Source of the DNA: Acinetobacter cumulans
GTDB lineage: Bacteria > Pseudomonadota > Gammaproteobacteria > Pseudomonadales > Moraxellaceae
NCBI RefSeq assembly: GCF_003024525.3
Contig: NZ_CP035934.2
Coordinates: 1,550,001-1,614,000 of the forward strand
Direction: 5' to 3'
DNA length: 64,000 nt
Shown: positions 16,599-24,305 of the stretch, piece by piece
How positions within the stretch are numbered: the stretch's first letter is position 1
Layout of the letters: each line of letters begins with the position of its first letter
Notes under the pieces: generated by a model
Database searches by the model: none
Told to the model about the DNA's origin: nothing
What the model saw: the letters and a program-made list of their open reading frames with translations, nothing else
Position numbers and translations under genes: made by a program

Positions 16599-18450
16599 GA
16601 AATGGAAGTAATGTGTACCAAAATGAGAGGATAGATCCTTTGTCCCAAATTAAGTCTTCAGAATGCAATGTTATTTGCAAGTTCTGAATACACAAAAAAC
16701 CTTTTTCATATTTTCTTTCATTACAAAGAGAATGCAATGTAGAAATACGTCTAGAATCTAATCTCAAATGCTGTTTTTCTTCCATCTTATGAAGGCATCT
16801 AGAAACTATTTCTGATAGAGACGGTTTTCTGGTTTTTATATCAACATTAAACTTTCTACTGTAATAGTCGCAACTTAACTCGAGGAATGCCCTTATCAAC
16901 ATTATAGTTGCTATTGGTAAAGTTGAAATTCTAATTTTCACAAGTTCAGCTAAAAGACTTTTAAGCTTGATTTCTTCGTTAGGTATAAAAAAAGGGACTT
17001 TAGCTGTTTTATTATTAAATAAATATTCATAGTCTACAATATGGCTCGGAGCTGAATAATTAGGATCGTATTGATAAAAATTATCAGATAATTCATCCTC
17101 TTTATAAAAGTTATCTTTAGTTTCTTGTGAAACTTGGTGTAAATTTAGGGGATCTTGCTGAATATCAAGCTGTGGATTTAGGGTGGCATGCTCAATAATT
17201 GGCTGTGGATTTAGGGTGGCATGCTCAATAATTGGCTGTGGATTTAGGGGAGCTTGCTCAATAATTGGCTGTGGATTTAGGGGAGCTTGCTCAATAATTG
17301 GCTGTGGATTTGTCGCTGGTTGTACAGGTTGCTTTCCTCCCATTGGTAAACTGCCAAATAAATCACTTATTGCAGGATTTTCTTCAGTAATGGGCCTAAA
17401 TCCTCTTTTTAAAACTTTATTTGTATGTTTTCTCCATTCCTCGGAAAAATTTTTCATTGTTTCTAAGGATTTTTTGTATATTTCGTTATTCAAATCTATA
17501 TCTGTTTTACTAGTATTCCAAGGTAGTTTTCCTGCATTACCAATGAAATATGCCTTTCCAATGAAGCCATTATGCTCATTATGAAATTTCGTATACCAAC
17601 CAGTATCAGGTGTCCAATCAAACAGCTTTACAGCTCGATCATTGCAATACACAAACCATCCACAATCTTTAGGCGTAGCATTTTTATCGTAGTTATAGCT
17701 ATCTTCATAAGAGAAAAAGTGATTTGAGCTTTGTCCTAAGGTTATGATTGCTTTAATACCATTATGAGTAAACTCTTTTTTTAATTCTTTGAAACCACTA
17801 TTATTTCTAATTGAGACTAAATAAGGCTTTACGTCATTTCCGTTAACTCTGATTTTTAAGTTTTTCTTTAAAAATTCACTATAACGAATTGATATTTGAT
17901 TGGAAAATGAATTAATCCAATTTGTACTGGAAAAATTCTCGTTGATTTCAGAGTTTAAATTCTCGATTTTTATGGACGTGCCTTTAATTCCTTTTAATTT
18001 TTCTGGAATTATTGGGAGTGACCAGTTGTCATTGTCTTTTAGAAACTTATTAACGTCTAATCTTATAATTGATCTTTCTTTGTCAGTCTCTGTACTTAGA
18101 TCAATTTTTTTTCCGAGTTTGAAAAGTGCTCGATTTAATCCTATTCCGTAGAACCCAATACTAGTGGTGTGATGATCACTCTTTGTCCCAAAGCGTAAGG
18201 TATCTTTTTCCAATAAACCTTTGTTAATACCTTTACCTTGATCATCAATAGAAAAAAGATTTTTTTGTATTGTTAAATCTATTGTGTAATTATCATAGTC
18301 AGACATTATTTCATCAGAATTTCTCGGATAAGCATCGATTGAATTATCAATTAAATCAAAAATACATTCTTCGATACTTACATCTTGCGTAATACCATGA
18401 ACTAAATATTCTTTGGTAGGTCTAGTATCCGCTAAATTTATTTCTGTCAT
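16567..18450 (-). CDS. GHKL (HSP90/MutL-type) ATPase with proline-rich repeats and a helical C-terminal domain
   Basis: A 627-residue ATP-binding protein. The Bergerat fold is intact: N-box EECIFDLIDNSIDA (Glu28, Asn36), G1 box DDQGKGI (69-75) and G2 box SIGFYGIGLNRALFKLG (97-113). A MutL/HSP90-like transducer follows to about 350. Residues about 380-427 hold four 11-residue repeats of the type NPQPIIEQAPL. The C-terminal domain (about 480-627) is helical, with LIRAFLELSCDYYSRKF and an RxxxxH motif at 568-573. It is convergent with and overlaps the cytosine methyltransferase. GHKL ATPases paired with methyltransferases occur in restriction and anti-phage loci; that role here is inference. Confidence 0.82.
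   Translation of the reverse strand: MTEINLADTRPTKEYLVHGITQDVSIEECIFDLIDNSIDAYPRNSDEIMSDYDNYTIDLTIQKNLFSIDDQGKGINKGLLEKDTLRFGTKSDHHTTSIGFYGIGLNRALFKLGKKIDLSTETDKERSIIRLDVNKFLKDNDNWSLPIIPEKLKGIKGTSIKIENLNSEINENFSSTNWINSFSNQISIRYSEFLKKNLKIRVNGNDVKPYLVSIRNNSGFKELKKEFTHNGIKAIITLGQSSNHFFSYEDSYNYDKNATPKDCGWFVYCNDRAVKLFDWTPDTGWYTKFHNEHNGFIGKAYFIGNAGKLPWNTSKTDIDLNNEIYKKSLETMKNFSEEWRKHTNKVLKRGFRPITEENPAISDLFGSLPMGGKQPVQPATNPQPIIEQAPLNPQPIIEQAPLNPQPIIEHATLNPQPIIEHATLNPQLDIQQDPLNLHQVSQETKDNFYKEDELSDNFYQYDPNYSAPSHIVDYEYLFNNKTAKVPFFIPNEEIKLKSLLAELVKIRISTLPIATIMLIRAFLELSCDYYSRKFNVDIKTRKPSLSEIVSRCLHKMEEKQHLRLDSRRISTLHSLCNERKYEKGFLCIQNLQITLHSEDLIWDKGSILSFWYTLLPFLTACYNSHQR
17169..17311 (-). repeat. Four tandem 33-bp repeats inside the GHKL ATPase gene
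   Basis: Units begin at 17169, 17202, 17235 and 17268, with an 11-bp partial copy at 17301. Copies 1 and 2 share one variant (GGTGGCATG) and copies 3 and 4 another (GGGGAGCTTG). The period is a multiple of three, so copy number can change without breaking the frame; each unit encodes 11 residues of a Pro/Gln/Ile-rich linker. Confidence 0.95.
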
Positions 18451-18476
18451 TATAGGTCCAAACTTAAGTAAAAATA

Positions 18477-19139
18477 TTAAACATCTCTATACAATCCAAC
18501 AACCTTACCAACCAACTTACAGCCATCTTCCAAAGCTATAGTTTTTTCTGGCCAGTCGGGATTTAAAGGCTGTAAATACATATTTCCGCTTTCAACAATA
18601 AGCTTCTTAAAAGTCGCTTCACTATCGCCTTGGCAGGAAACAATAACTAAATCACCAGTTTTTAAATCTGTTATTTGAAAGTCAGGATTTACATAAATTT
18701 TGTCGCCAGGGCGGAAGTCTGGGAGCATTGATTCTCCAACTACTTCCAAGCCATAGCCATTCTTTCCACACTTAGGGTTTGGTGGTAACCATTCATCAAA
18801 CTGTGTACCCGCAGGCACAGAATCTACAGTGGTCCATGCTCCAGCTTGAACCCAAGAGATGACAGGGACAAGGCGACCCGCAACTGGAAAAGGAGTAGTT
18901 ACATTAGGTTCCAAACCAGTGCCATGATCTAAATAACTAATATCAACATTAAATTTATCAGCAAGAATCTGCATCTTTTCTTCGCGTGGTTTTGCTATAC
19001 CAAGCGTGTATCTACGAGCCATTTCGTAAGTAACTTCAATAGCGTCTTTCAACTGATTAACAGTTGTAATAGGTGATCCATCCTTATCCATAAGGCTTTT
19101 TAGTCTTGAAGCAAATTCAAGATATTTTGCTGTCTGCAC
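18477..19139 (-). CDS. cI: CI-type prophage repressor (HTH plus S24 self-cleavage domain)
   Basis: Lysogeny repressor. From the GTG at 19137-19139, with GGAAAG 9 bases upstream, the product has 220 residues, a normal CI length. The N-terminal HTH spans about 5-70 (VNQLKDAIEVTYEMARRYTLG). The C-terminal S24 domain has an Ala-Gly cleavage site in SWVQAGAWT, the Ser in VVGESMLPDF and the Lys in ATFKKLIVE. It should therefore be RecA-inducible. The open frame continues upstream through the operators to 19535, but that stretch overlaps cro antisense and looks non-coding. It diverges from cro, as expected for a lambdoid switch. Confidence 0.9.
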   Translation of the reverse strand: MQTAKYLEFASRLKSLMDKDGSPITTVNQLKDAIEVTYEMARRYTLGIAKPREEKMQILADKFNVDISYLDHGTGLEPNVTTPFPVAGRLVPVISWVQAGAWTTVDSVPAGTQFDEWLPPNPKCGKNGYGLEVVGESMLPDFRPGDKIYVNPDFQITDLKTGDLVIVSCQGDSEATFKKLIVESGNMYLQPLNPDWPEKTIALEDGCKLVGKVVGLYRDV

Positions 19140-19159
19140 TTTGGATTTCTTTCCATTTT

Positions 19160-19241
19160 CTACCAATGGTAGAAGTTTACCTCGTATTTTTAGTTGCACC
19201 AATTCTATTTTAGGTAGTATATTATCTTCTACTTTAAGTAG
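19160..19241. promoter_or_regulatory. CI/Cro operator region with rightward early promoter
   Basis: Two 13-base palindromes, CTACCAATGGTAG (19160-19172) and CTACTTTAAGTAG (19229-19241), share the form CTAC-N5-GTAG. Between them a sigma-70 promoter toward cro can be read: TTGCAC at 19194-19199, an 18-base spacer and TATATT at 19218-19223, placing the start on the right-hand operator. The left-hand operator falls in the 5' leader of cI. The second palindrome is identical to that at 15170. Confidence 0.78.
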
Positions 19242-19257
19242 TTTTATTGAGTGCATT

Positions 19258-19506
19258 ATGTTATCTCCAAAAGATGCTTTAGAAAAAGCGATAAAAATTG
19301 CTGGCAATAAATCAGCTTTAGCCCGTGGATTAGGCATTACACCTTGGGCTTTAAGTAAATGGAATTTCGATAAAATTCCTGAAGATCGCTGTTTGCCAAT
19401 AGAGGAATTAACTAAATCAAAAGTTAAAGCGGAACAGCTACGACCAGATATAAATTGGTCGTTCATTCGTTCTACTAAAAATAGTAATAAGCCAGCCCTC
19501 CAATAA
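19258..19506 (+). CDS. cro: Cro-like DNA-binding protein (YdaS family)
   Basis: An 82-residue HTH protein that begins right after the rightward operator. SALARGLGITPWALSKW is a YdaS/Cro-type helix-turn-helix, followed by the family's short basic extension (ELTKSKVKAEQLRPDI). It is expected to compete with CI for the CTAC-N5-GTAG operators and favour lytic growth. The ATG lies about 28 bases from the predicted transcript start. Its position and divergence from cI support the Cro role; the exact subfamily is less certain. Confidence 0.82.
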   Translation: MLSPKDALEKAIKIAGNKSALARGLGITPWALSKWNFDKIPEDRCLPIEELTKSKVKAEQLRPDINWSFIRSTKNSNKPALQ

Positions 19507-19527
19507 CCACGTTCAAAAGGAATCGCC

Positions 19528-19974
19528 ATGAACATATTGGATGCTGCCTACAACACTGTTCACGACTATCAAGGTGGAGCGAATGCACTAGCGCCACGAA
19601 TGGGCATAAAAAGCCCAGCAGTACTCAACAGCAAAGTGAATCCAAATACGGAAACACACCACATTACTTTGCTTGAAGCTTCAAAACTTATGGAGCTGAC
19701 CGGGGATTACCGCATTTTACAAACGCTGAATGCCCAACACGGAAAAGTGGCTATTAACTTGCCATGTATACCCGAATGCCGAGATACAGCACTCACAGAC
19801 CTAGTACTCAGTATTGGAATGGGTGGTGGGGATATATGTGCACAGTTCAAAGAAATGATGGCAGACGGTCGAATCACTCGTGGTGAAGCCATAGACATGT
19901 CAAAGGTCATTCATCTGCTACACGAGATATTGGCCGAATTAGAAATGCAAATAAACAAATGCGTAGAGCAATAA
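19528..19974 (+). CDS. cII: CII-family phage regulatory protein
   Basis: A 148-residue protein of the phage regulatory CII group. The N-terminal region (AAYNTVHDYQGGANALAPRMG ... AVLNSKVNPN) is the DNA-binding part, which resembles an HTH that recognises promoters for lysogenic functions. The C-terminal half is a helical oligomerisation region (RITRGEAIDMSKVIHLLHEI). AAAAGGAAT precedes the ATG. It follows cro by 21 bases and is closed by a terminator, as expected for a decision module. The assignment rests on pattern and position. Confidence 0.8.
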   Translation: MNILDAAYNTVHDYQGGANALAPRMGIKSPAVLNSKVNPNTETHHITLLEASKLMELTGDYRILQTLNAQHGKVAINLPCIPECRDTALTDLVLSIGMGGGDICAQFKEMMADGRITRGEAIDMSKVIHLLHEILAELEMQINKCVEQ

Positions 19975-20003
19975 AAAAGCCTGATCTCGTACATCAGGCT
20001 TTT
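19975..20003 (+). terminator. Terminator between cII and the replication genes
   Basis: AAAGCCTGAT / ATCAGGCTTT hairpin with a 7-base loop and T-run. Read-through into the replication operon would need leaky termination or antitermination, as with lambda tR1. Confidence 0.85.
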
Positions 20004-20032
20004 AGTAATTCAAAACTTAGGGGGGATTGAAT

Positions 20033-20299
20033 ATGAATTCAAATTTAACACAACAACCTATTGAAAACAATGCGGACTTCATGATCGGTGATGCAGTGGT
20101 TTTGGATGAGAGCGGGGCTTTCGAGTCGTTTGACGACCTTTGCTATGTGATTGAGGTTTATGAGCACATGGTTTGTGTGTTGATTCGCTTCGGCACATTA
20201 ACTCTAAGCAAAAAATTAGTCCGCAATGCATCCGTGGCAGAGGTATTGGCTAAACGTAGGCTGACAACAGCTGAACAAGCGCTTGCGGAGGTCCCATGA
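20033..20299 (+). CDS. Small early protein of unknown function
   Basis: An 88-residue acidic protein. I start at the ATG at 20033 because GGGGGATT lies 7 bases upstream; a TTG six bases earlier is in frame. The central part (VIEVYEHMVCVLIRFGTLTLSKK) reads like a small beta-barrel. Its stop overlaps the next start. Function unknown. Confidence 0.6.
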   Translation: MNSNLTQQPIENNADFMIGDAVVLDESGAFESFDDLCYVIEVYEHMVCVLIRFGTLTLSKKLVRNASVAEVLAKRRLTTAEQALAEVP

Positions 20300-20604
20300 T
20301 CACCAACAAGGCAATTCAAAAACAGCCAGAGCATAAACAAGCGCAATGGACGCAGTCATGGTATGAACCAGCATTACGTTCACTTGCTCGACTGCTAGAT
20401 GTGCGTAAAGCAAACCTTAGAAAGATTAATCGCGACGAAAAGAATGCCGCGGTGCTCAGAGATGAGCTCATTGAAACACTGGTGAATGAGCACCGAATTT
20501 CTGTGTATCAAGCTGCTGAAATTGTAGCGAGTTTACGTAGAGCTAATAGAATTTTAATGCATGGCAGTTTTATTTACGAAATGCCTAAAGGGGATGCTCA
20601 ATGA
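20296..20604 (+). CDS. Small helical early protein
   Basis: A 102-residue, mostly helical and basic protein (LRSLARLLDVRKANLRKINRDE). ISVYQAAEIVASLRRANRIL resembles a helix-turn-helix. It is coupled to both neighbours by 4-base overlaps (ATGA type). Its place just before the replication initiator suggests a role in replication or its control, but no family is recognised. Confidence 0.6.
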   Translation: MITNKAIQKQPEHKQAQWTQSWYEPALRSLARLLDVRKANLRKINRDEKNAAVLRDELIETLVNEHRISVYQAAEIVASLRRANRILMHGSFIYEMPKGDAQ

Positions 20605-21416
20605 GCCACATTCTGTCACTTCGTGGCACAGGGCAACCTATCGCTTACTTCCCCAAGCTGGGTAAATACATCGGCTGCGTGAAGGCTGGAATCTTTCTTG
20701 GCCAAATGGTTTTTTGGGCAGATAAAACAGATAACCCACTGGGCGTTTATAAAACTTCTGAGGAAATTGAAGAAGAAACAGGTCTGTCTTATCGTGAGCA
20801 AGCGAGTGCCAGAAAAAAGCTGGTTGCCTTGGGTTTAATCTCTGAAACGTACAAACGACTCGACCATCGTTTGTACTTCAAATTTAACGAAGAATGCTTT
20901 GATCAGTGGCTTACAGACATGATTTTGGCGAACTCACAAAACGTCATTTCCCCAACTGACGAAAGCGCAGTTCGGGAGCAAACAAAAGCGCAATTCGTTC
21001 CTACAGAGATTACTACAGATATATACACACACAAGAACGCGCCCGCGGAAAATCAAAATTCAGAAGCATGGAAACCAAATCTTGAACAACTGGCAACAGC
21101 TCTGAAAGCCACGAAGCACTCACAACGAGTTTATGAAATTTTGGGTATGGCGGATTTTGAATTTCATCTGGGGAACTTCAACGCTCACCACGAAAACAAT
21201 CACCAAATCACGGATAACCAAAAACTGCGCAAATTCGCACAATGGATTTTTCAAGAATTTGAAAAACAATTGGCCAATGCAGAACGCGAAGCAAAAAAAT
21301 CAAAACCCCGTACTCCTGAAAAACCAAACTCTCGCAATGTGAACGATGCATGGAATTCATTTCCACAACCAACGGGTGCACCAACACACGTACACATACC
21401 GGAGGATTTCGAATGA
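20601..21416 (+). CDS. Phage replication initiator-like protein with winged helix
   Basis: A 271-residue protein. Residues about 25-100 (AGIFLGQMVFWAD ... SEEIEEETGLSYREQASARKKLVALGLIS) form a winged-helix domain of the kind at the start of DnaD/lambda-O-like replication proteins. The middle is a linker and the C-terminal part (EKQLANAEREAKKSKPRTPEK) is charged and likely contacts the helicase loader. The gene is directly followed by a DnaC-like loader with an ATGA overlap, which supports an O-P-like pair. The origin is often inside such a gene, but I see no clear iteron array. Confidence 0.75.
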   Translation: MSHILSLRGTGQPIAYFPKLGKYIGCVKAGIFLGQMVFWADKTDNPLGVYKTSEEIEEETGLSYREQASARKKLVALGLISETYKRLDHRLYFKFNEECFDQWLTDMILANSQNVISPTDESAVREQTKAQFVPTEITTDIYTHKNAPAENQNSEAWKPNLEQLATALKATKHSQRVYEILGMADFEFHLGNFNAHHENNHQITDNQKLRKFAQWIFQEFEKQLANAEREAKKSKPRTPEKPNSRNVNDAWNSFPQPTGAPTHVHIPEDFE

Positions 21417-22153
21417 ACGCGATGATCTCAATGAGCTTTCCTCAGGTGCAAACATTCTGCCCTGAACACAAAGTTCACATGGTACAAGCTGGCCCAAATC
21501 AGATTTGCCCTGAATGCGCTAAAAACAACGTGAATCAAAATAACCGCGAACGCCAGAAGCACGTAGACCAGATGGTACGTGAACTGCATTTCGCTGGCGC
21601 AATGATCCCAGCACGTCACAAGGATTCAGGTTTTAGAAATTACCAAGCTACACATGAAGGCCAATCCAAAGCGCTGGCTAGCTGTGTGAATTTTGCTAAA
21701 TCAATGATCAATGGCCACAAACGCAATCTGATCATGACTGGCAAAACAGGTACGGGAAAAACACACCTCAGCTGTGCTACAGCACGTACTTTGCTGAACA
21801 AGGGAATTCAGGTCCGTTACATCACATCTGAAGACATGGCCAATGAGATTGCAAATGCCTGGAAGAAACCCGATGACAGCGAGAGTAGCGCCGTATACCG
21901 CTTTACAGATTACGACTTACTCATTTTGGATGAATACGGATTGCATGACCGTCATGAGAACCGCTTACAGCTAGTACACAAGGTTTTGTATTCGCGCTAT
22001 GACGCGGGTAAGGCAACCATGATTGTTTCGAATTTGACCTTGGCAGAACTGCAGAAGGATTTAGGCGATCGTCTCTGGTCACGCTTTCAGCATGATGGTT
22101 TAACGGTGGTTGAGTGCAATTGGGCGGATCAACGTGTGGGAGGTGGGGTGTGA
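21413..22153 (+). CDS. DnaC-like replicative helicase loader
   Basis: AAA+ ATPase that would load the host DnaB helicase onto the phage origin. From the ATG at 21413 (GGAGG upstream) the product has 246 residues. A small zinc-binding head has CPEH and CPEC pairs near residues 16-40. Walker A is MTGKTGTGKTH near 106 and Walker B YDLLILDEYG near 165. A sensor-1 Asn lies in MIVSNLTL, and an Arg finger is likely in GDRLWSRF. The family is secure; it forms the P-like partner of the upstream initiator. Confidence 0.88.
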   Translation: MNAMISMSFPQVQTFCPEHKVHMVQAGPNQICPECAKNNVNQNNRERQKHVDQMVRELHFAGAMIPARHKDSGFRNYQATHEGQSKALASCVNFAKSMINGHKRNLIMTGKTGTGKTHLSCATARTLLNKGIQVRYITSEDMANEIANAWKKPDDSESSAVYRFTDYDLLILDEYGLHDRHENRLQLVHKVLYSRYDAGKATMIVSNLTLAELQKDLGDRLWSRFQHDGLTVVECNWADQRVGGGV

Positions 22154-22989
22154 AACTAGATCATCCTCTTATCCGTTATCACGGTGGAAAATTTCGCTTA
22201 GCGCATTGGATTATTTCTCAAATGCCGAATCACACTTGCTACACGGAAGTATTCGGCGGCGCAGCTGGTGTTCTGCTGCAGAAGCCACGTGCGTATGCGG
22301 AGGTTTATAACGACCTTGATGGCGATATCGTAAATCTATTTGAAGTGCTTCGGAATTCTAGCTCGAGAGAACAGCTCATTGAGCAGTTGGTTTTAACCCC
22401 ATACAGCCGCACAGATTTTGAAAACGCTTGGGAACCAGTTGAAAACAAAATTGAACGGGCACGCCGCGTATGCATACGTGCACAGATGGGCTTTGGATCT
22501 GCTGGAGCCACAAAGGGCATCACAGGGTTTCGAATCGATACAAAGCGCCAATATGGTACAGCTCAATCGCTGTGGTCCACATATCCAGAACACTTGTCAA
22601 TGATTGGCCAGCGTTTGAGTGGCGTACTTATTGAAAATCGCCCAGCAGTTCAAGTTTTAAAAGATCACGATGCTGAATCGACTTTGCATTATGTAGATCC
22701 GCCGTACGTCATGAACACACGTTATGACGGTGCTAAATCTGGTCGTATTTACAGACATGAAATGGATGATACGGCTCATCAGGAATTGCTAGAAACATTA
22801 CTTGATCTAGAAGGAATGGTCATGCTTTCAGGCTATCCATGCGAGATGTATGACGACACGCTGAAAGGCTGGAAACGGATAGAAACTAAAGCGCGTATTT
22901 CGTCTGGCCGTGGCACGGATACAAGAATTGAATGCTTGTGGATGAATCCAGCTGTTGCTCATCCTGATCTGTTTGGCGGTGCAGCATGA
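22150..22989 (+). CDS. Dam-like DNA adenine methylase (D12 class)
   Basis: N6-adenine methyltransferase. I use the GTG at 22150, which overlaps the loader stop and has AGGTGGG upstream. The 279-residue protein has motif X/I region RYHGGKFRLAHWI ... VFGGAAGVLL (SAM binding) and motif IV VDPPYVM (catalytic DPPY). The D12 class includes Dam and DpnM. No cognate endonuclease is nearby, so it is probably a phage methylase used to evade host restriction or to time replication. With the cytosine methyltransferase at 15468, the prophage can methylate both bases. Confidence 0.92.
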   Translation: MKLDHPLIRYHGGKFRLAHWIISQMPNHTCYTEVFGGAAGVLLQKPRAYAEVYNDLDGDIVNLFEVLRNSSSREQLIEQLVLTPYSRTDFENAWEPVENKIERARRVCIRAQMGFGSAGATKGITGFRIDTKRQYGTAQSLWSTYPEHLSMIGQRLSGVLIENRPAVQVLKDHDAESTLHYVDPPYVMNTRYDGAKSGRIYRHEMDDTAHQELLETLLDLEGMVMLSGYPCEMYDDTLKGWKRIETKARISSGRGTDTRIECLWMNPAVAHPDLFGGAA

Positions 22990-23222
22990 GAAATGATTCA
23001 AGACACATTTTTGAAAACCGCTTTGACATTTTGCTTTTTGCTGTGCATACACCAGATCAATTCAGAGTTGGTGATATATCCACTTGTGTGCTAGGTGCAA
23101 CTAAATGGACGATCCGCAGATGCTTGAATGACTTGGTTGAAATTGGATATCTGGAAAGAACAACTAACAATAAATTTAAAGCAACTGGTATGGCTAAAGA
23201 ATTATTTGGGGTGAAGGCATGA
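22986..23222 (+). CDS. Small winged-helix DNA-binding protein
   Basis: A 78-residue protein. VGDISTCVLGATKWTIRRCLNDLV is a winged helix-turn-helix and IGYLERTTNNKFKAT the wing. Its ATG overlaps the methylase stop. It may regulate middle genes or assist replication; context gives no more. Confidence 0.68.
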   Translation: MRNDSRHIFENRFDILLFAVHTPDQFRVGDISTCVLGATKWTIRRCLNDLVEIGYLERTTNNKFKATGMAKELFGVKA

Positions 23223-23725
23223 ATAAACGACAAGTTACTGAGCGTGATATCCGCTTACCTCAATTCCGTGACGCACAACTTGATGATCTTGAATTTGATG
23301 GCACTGGTGAAGTGGCTCGAAAGGATCGATTTCAAACATCCATGTGCAAAATCCAAGGAATGCTTCATGGTGTGAATGGATTATCACCAAGAACCAGTTG
23401 GACGTGTGAACAAGTGGTTGAGGCTTTGAGCATCAAATTAAGACTAATTGAGCGCCTGGAGAAGTTGATATGTATAGATCGATTCGCACCTGAAGATGCT
23501 GAATTTTACCATTTTGACAACCAATGCTATGTGAAAAAAATTGATCAAGATCATTTAGCAATTGCAAAAGATGAACCATCTAATTCGCATCTGATTAATT
23601 TTGAGTTTTGTGAAACTGGTGAAGAATGGGAAGCAAGTTCAGGCTGGCTTGAATACATTGATGCTCTGGTAAGTATTGATGTAATCCGTGAAGAAATTGA
23701 AATTATTCTGCGAGGTGAGTCGTGA
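23219..23725 (+). CDS. Phage early protein of unknown function
   Basis: A 168-residue acidic protein, coupled on both sides by ATGA overlaps. No recognised domain, membrane segment or signal is seen. The first part is basic (MNKRQVTERDIRLPQF) and the rest is rich in Asp/Glu, including EFCETGEEWEASSGWLEYID. The acidic surface could mimic DNA, but that is only a composition-based guess. Confidence 0.58.
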   Translation: MNKRQVTERDIRLPQFRDAQLDDLEFDGTGEVARKDRFQTSMCKIQGMLHGVNGLSPRTSWTCEQVVEALSIKLRLIERLEKLICIDRFAPEDAEFYHFDNQCYVKKIDQDHLAIAKDEPSNSHLINFEFCETGEEWEASSGWLEYIDALVSIDVIREEIEIILRGES

Positions 23726-23913
23726 TCTATAAGCACAACAAAACTGGAAATCTATACAGCTACATCGCAACAGCAAATAAGTGTAACAACGAAAAGTTTC
23801 CAAAAATGGCTGTTTATCAAAGTCTGAATGATGGGAGTGTTTATGCAAGGCCTTATCGGGATTTTGCGAACGCTTTTACGATGGTGAGCCATGACCAGCA
23901 TCTCACTCGCTGA
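23722..23913 (+). CDS. DUF1653-like small protein
   Basis: A 63-residue protein beginning IYKHNKTGNLYSYI, with VYQSLNDGSVYARPYRDF further on. This matches the DUF1653 pattern YxHxKGxLYxV ... VYxxLxxxxxxxRPxxxF, a small beta-barrel common in phages. It overlaps the next gene by 23 bases. Biochemical role unknown. Confidence 0.65.
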   Translation: MIYKHNKTGNLYSYIATANKCNNEKFPKMAVYQSLNDGSVYARPYRDFANAFTMVSHDQHLTR

Positions 23914-24295
23914 ATATCACGCTCAATACGCGCCCAAGACTAAACCCAAGTCAGGGCGCAGTAAATTCAACGCACAGCGCATAGAAAAGGATGGGATGAA
24001 GTTCGATAGCGTCAAAGAGTACAAGCGCTATATCGAGCTTACAGCGCGAATGCAGAGGGGTGAAATTTCAGAGCTTAAGTGTCAGGTTAAATTTGTACTG
24101 GCACCTAAAGTAAAACTGGAAGGAGAGAAAAGGGCAAAACCTGAATTGAGGTATTACGCAGATTTTACATACCTGAGCAATGGGAAGCTGATTGTTGAGG
24201 ATGTGAAGTCGGCAGTAACGCGGAAATTGGCGAGTTATCGCAATAAGAAACACCTTATGAAAACAGTACACGATATCGATATTAAAGAAGTTTGA
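23891..24295 (+). CDS. DUF1064 protein, PD-(D/E)XK nuclease-like
   Basis: A 134-residue protein of the phage DUF1064 family. FDSVKEYKRYIEL carries a conserved Glu, YYADFTYL the active-site Asp, and LIVEDVKS the ExK pair, matching a PD-(D/E)XK nuclease core. Proteins at this spot in lambdoid phages (such as RusA) often resolve Holliday junctions, so a structure-specific endonuclease is plausible. It sits just before the antiterminator gene, where Nin-region resolvases usually lie. Confidence 0.78.
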   Translation: MTSISLAEYHAQYAPKTKPKSGRSKFNAQRIEKDGMKFDSVKEYKRYIELTARMQRGEISELKCQVKFVLAPKVKLEGEKRAKPELRYYADFTYLSNGKLIVEDVKSAVTRKLASYRNKKHLMKTVHDIDIKEV

Positions 24296-24305
24296 GGGAC
24301 TAGGG

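Noticed and set aside
17169..17311. Regular 33-bp repeats considered as a CRISPR array
   Set aside because: The units are back to back without spacers and are in frame with a gene; they encode an 11-residue protein repeat.
19140..19535. N-terminal extension of the CI gene to 352 residues
   Set aside because: It would code across the operators and antisense to cro, and the normal CI domain order begins after the GTG at 19139.
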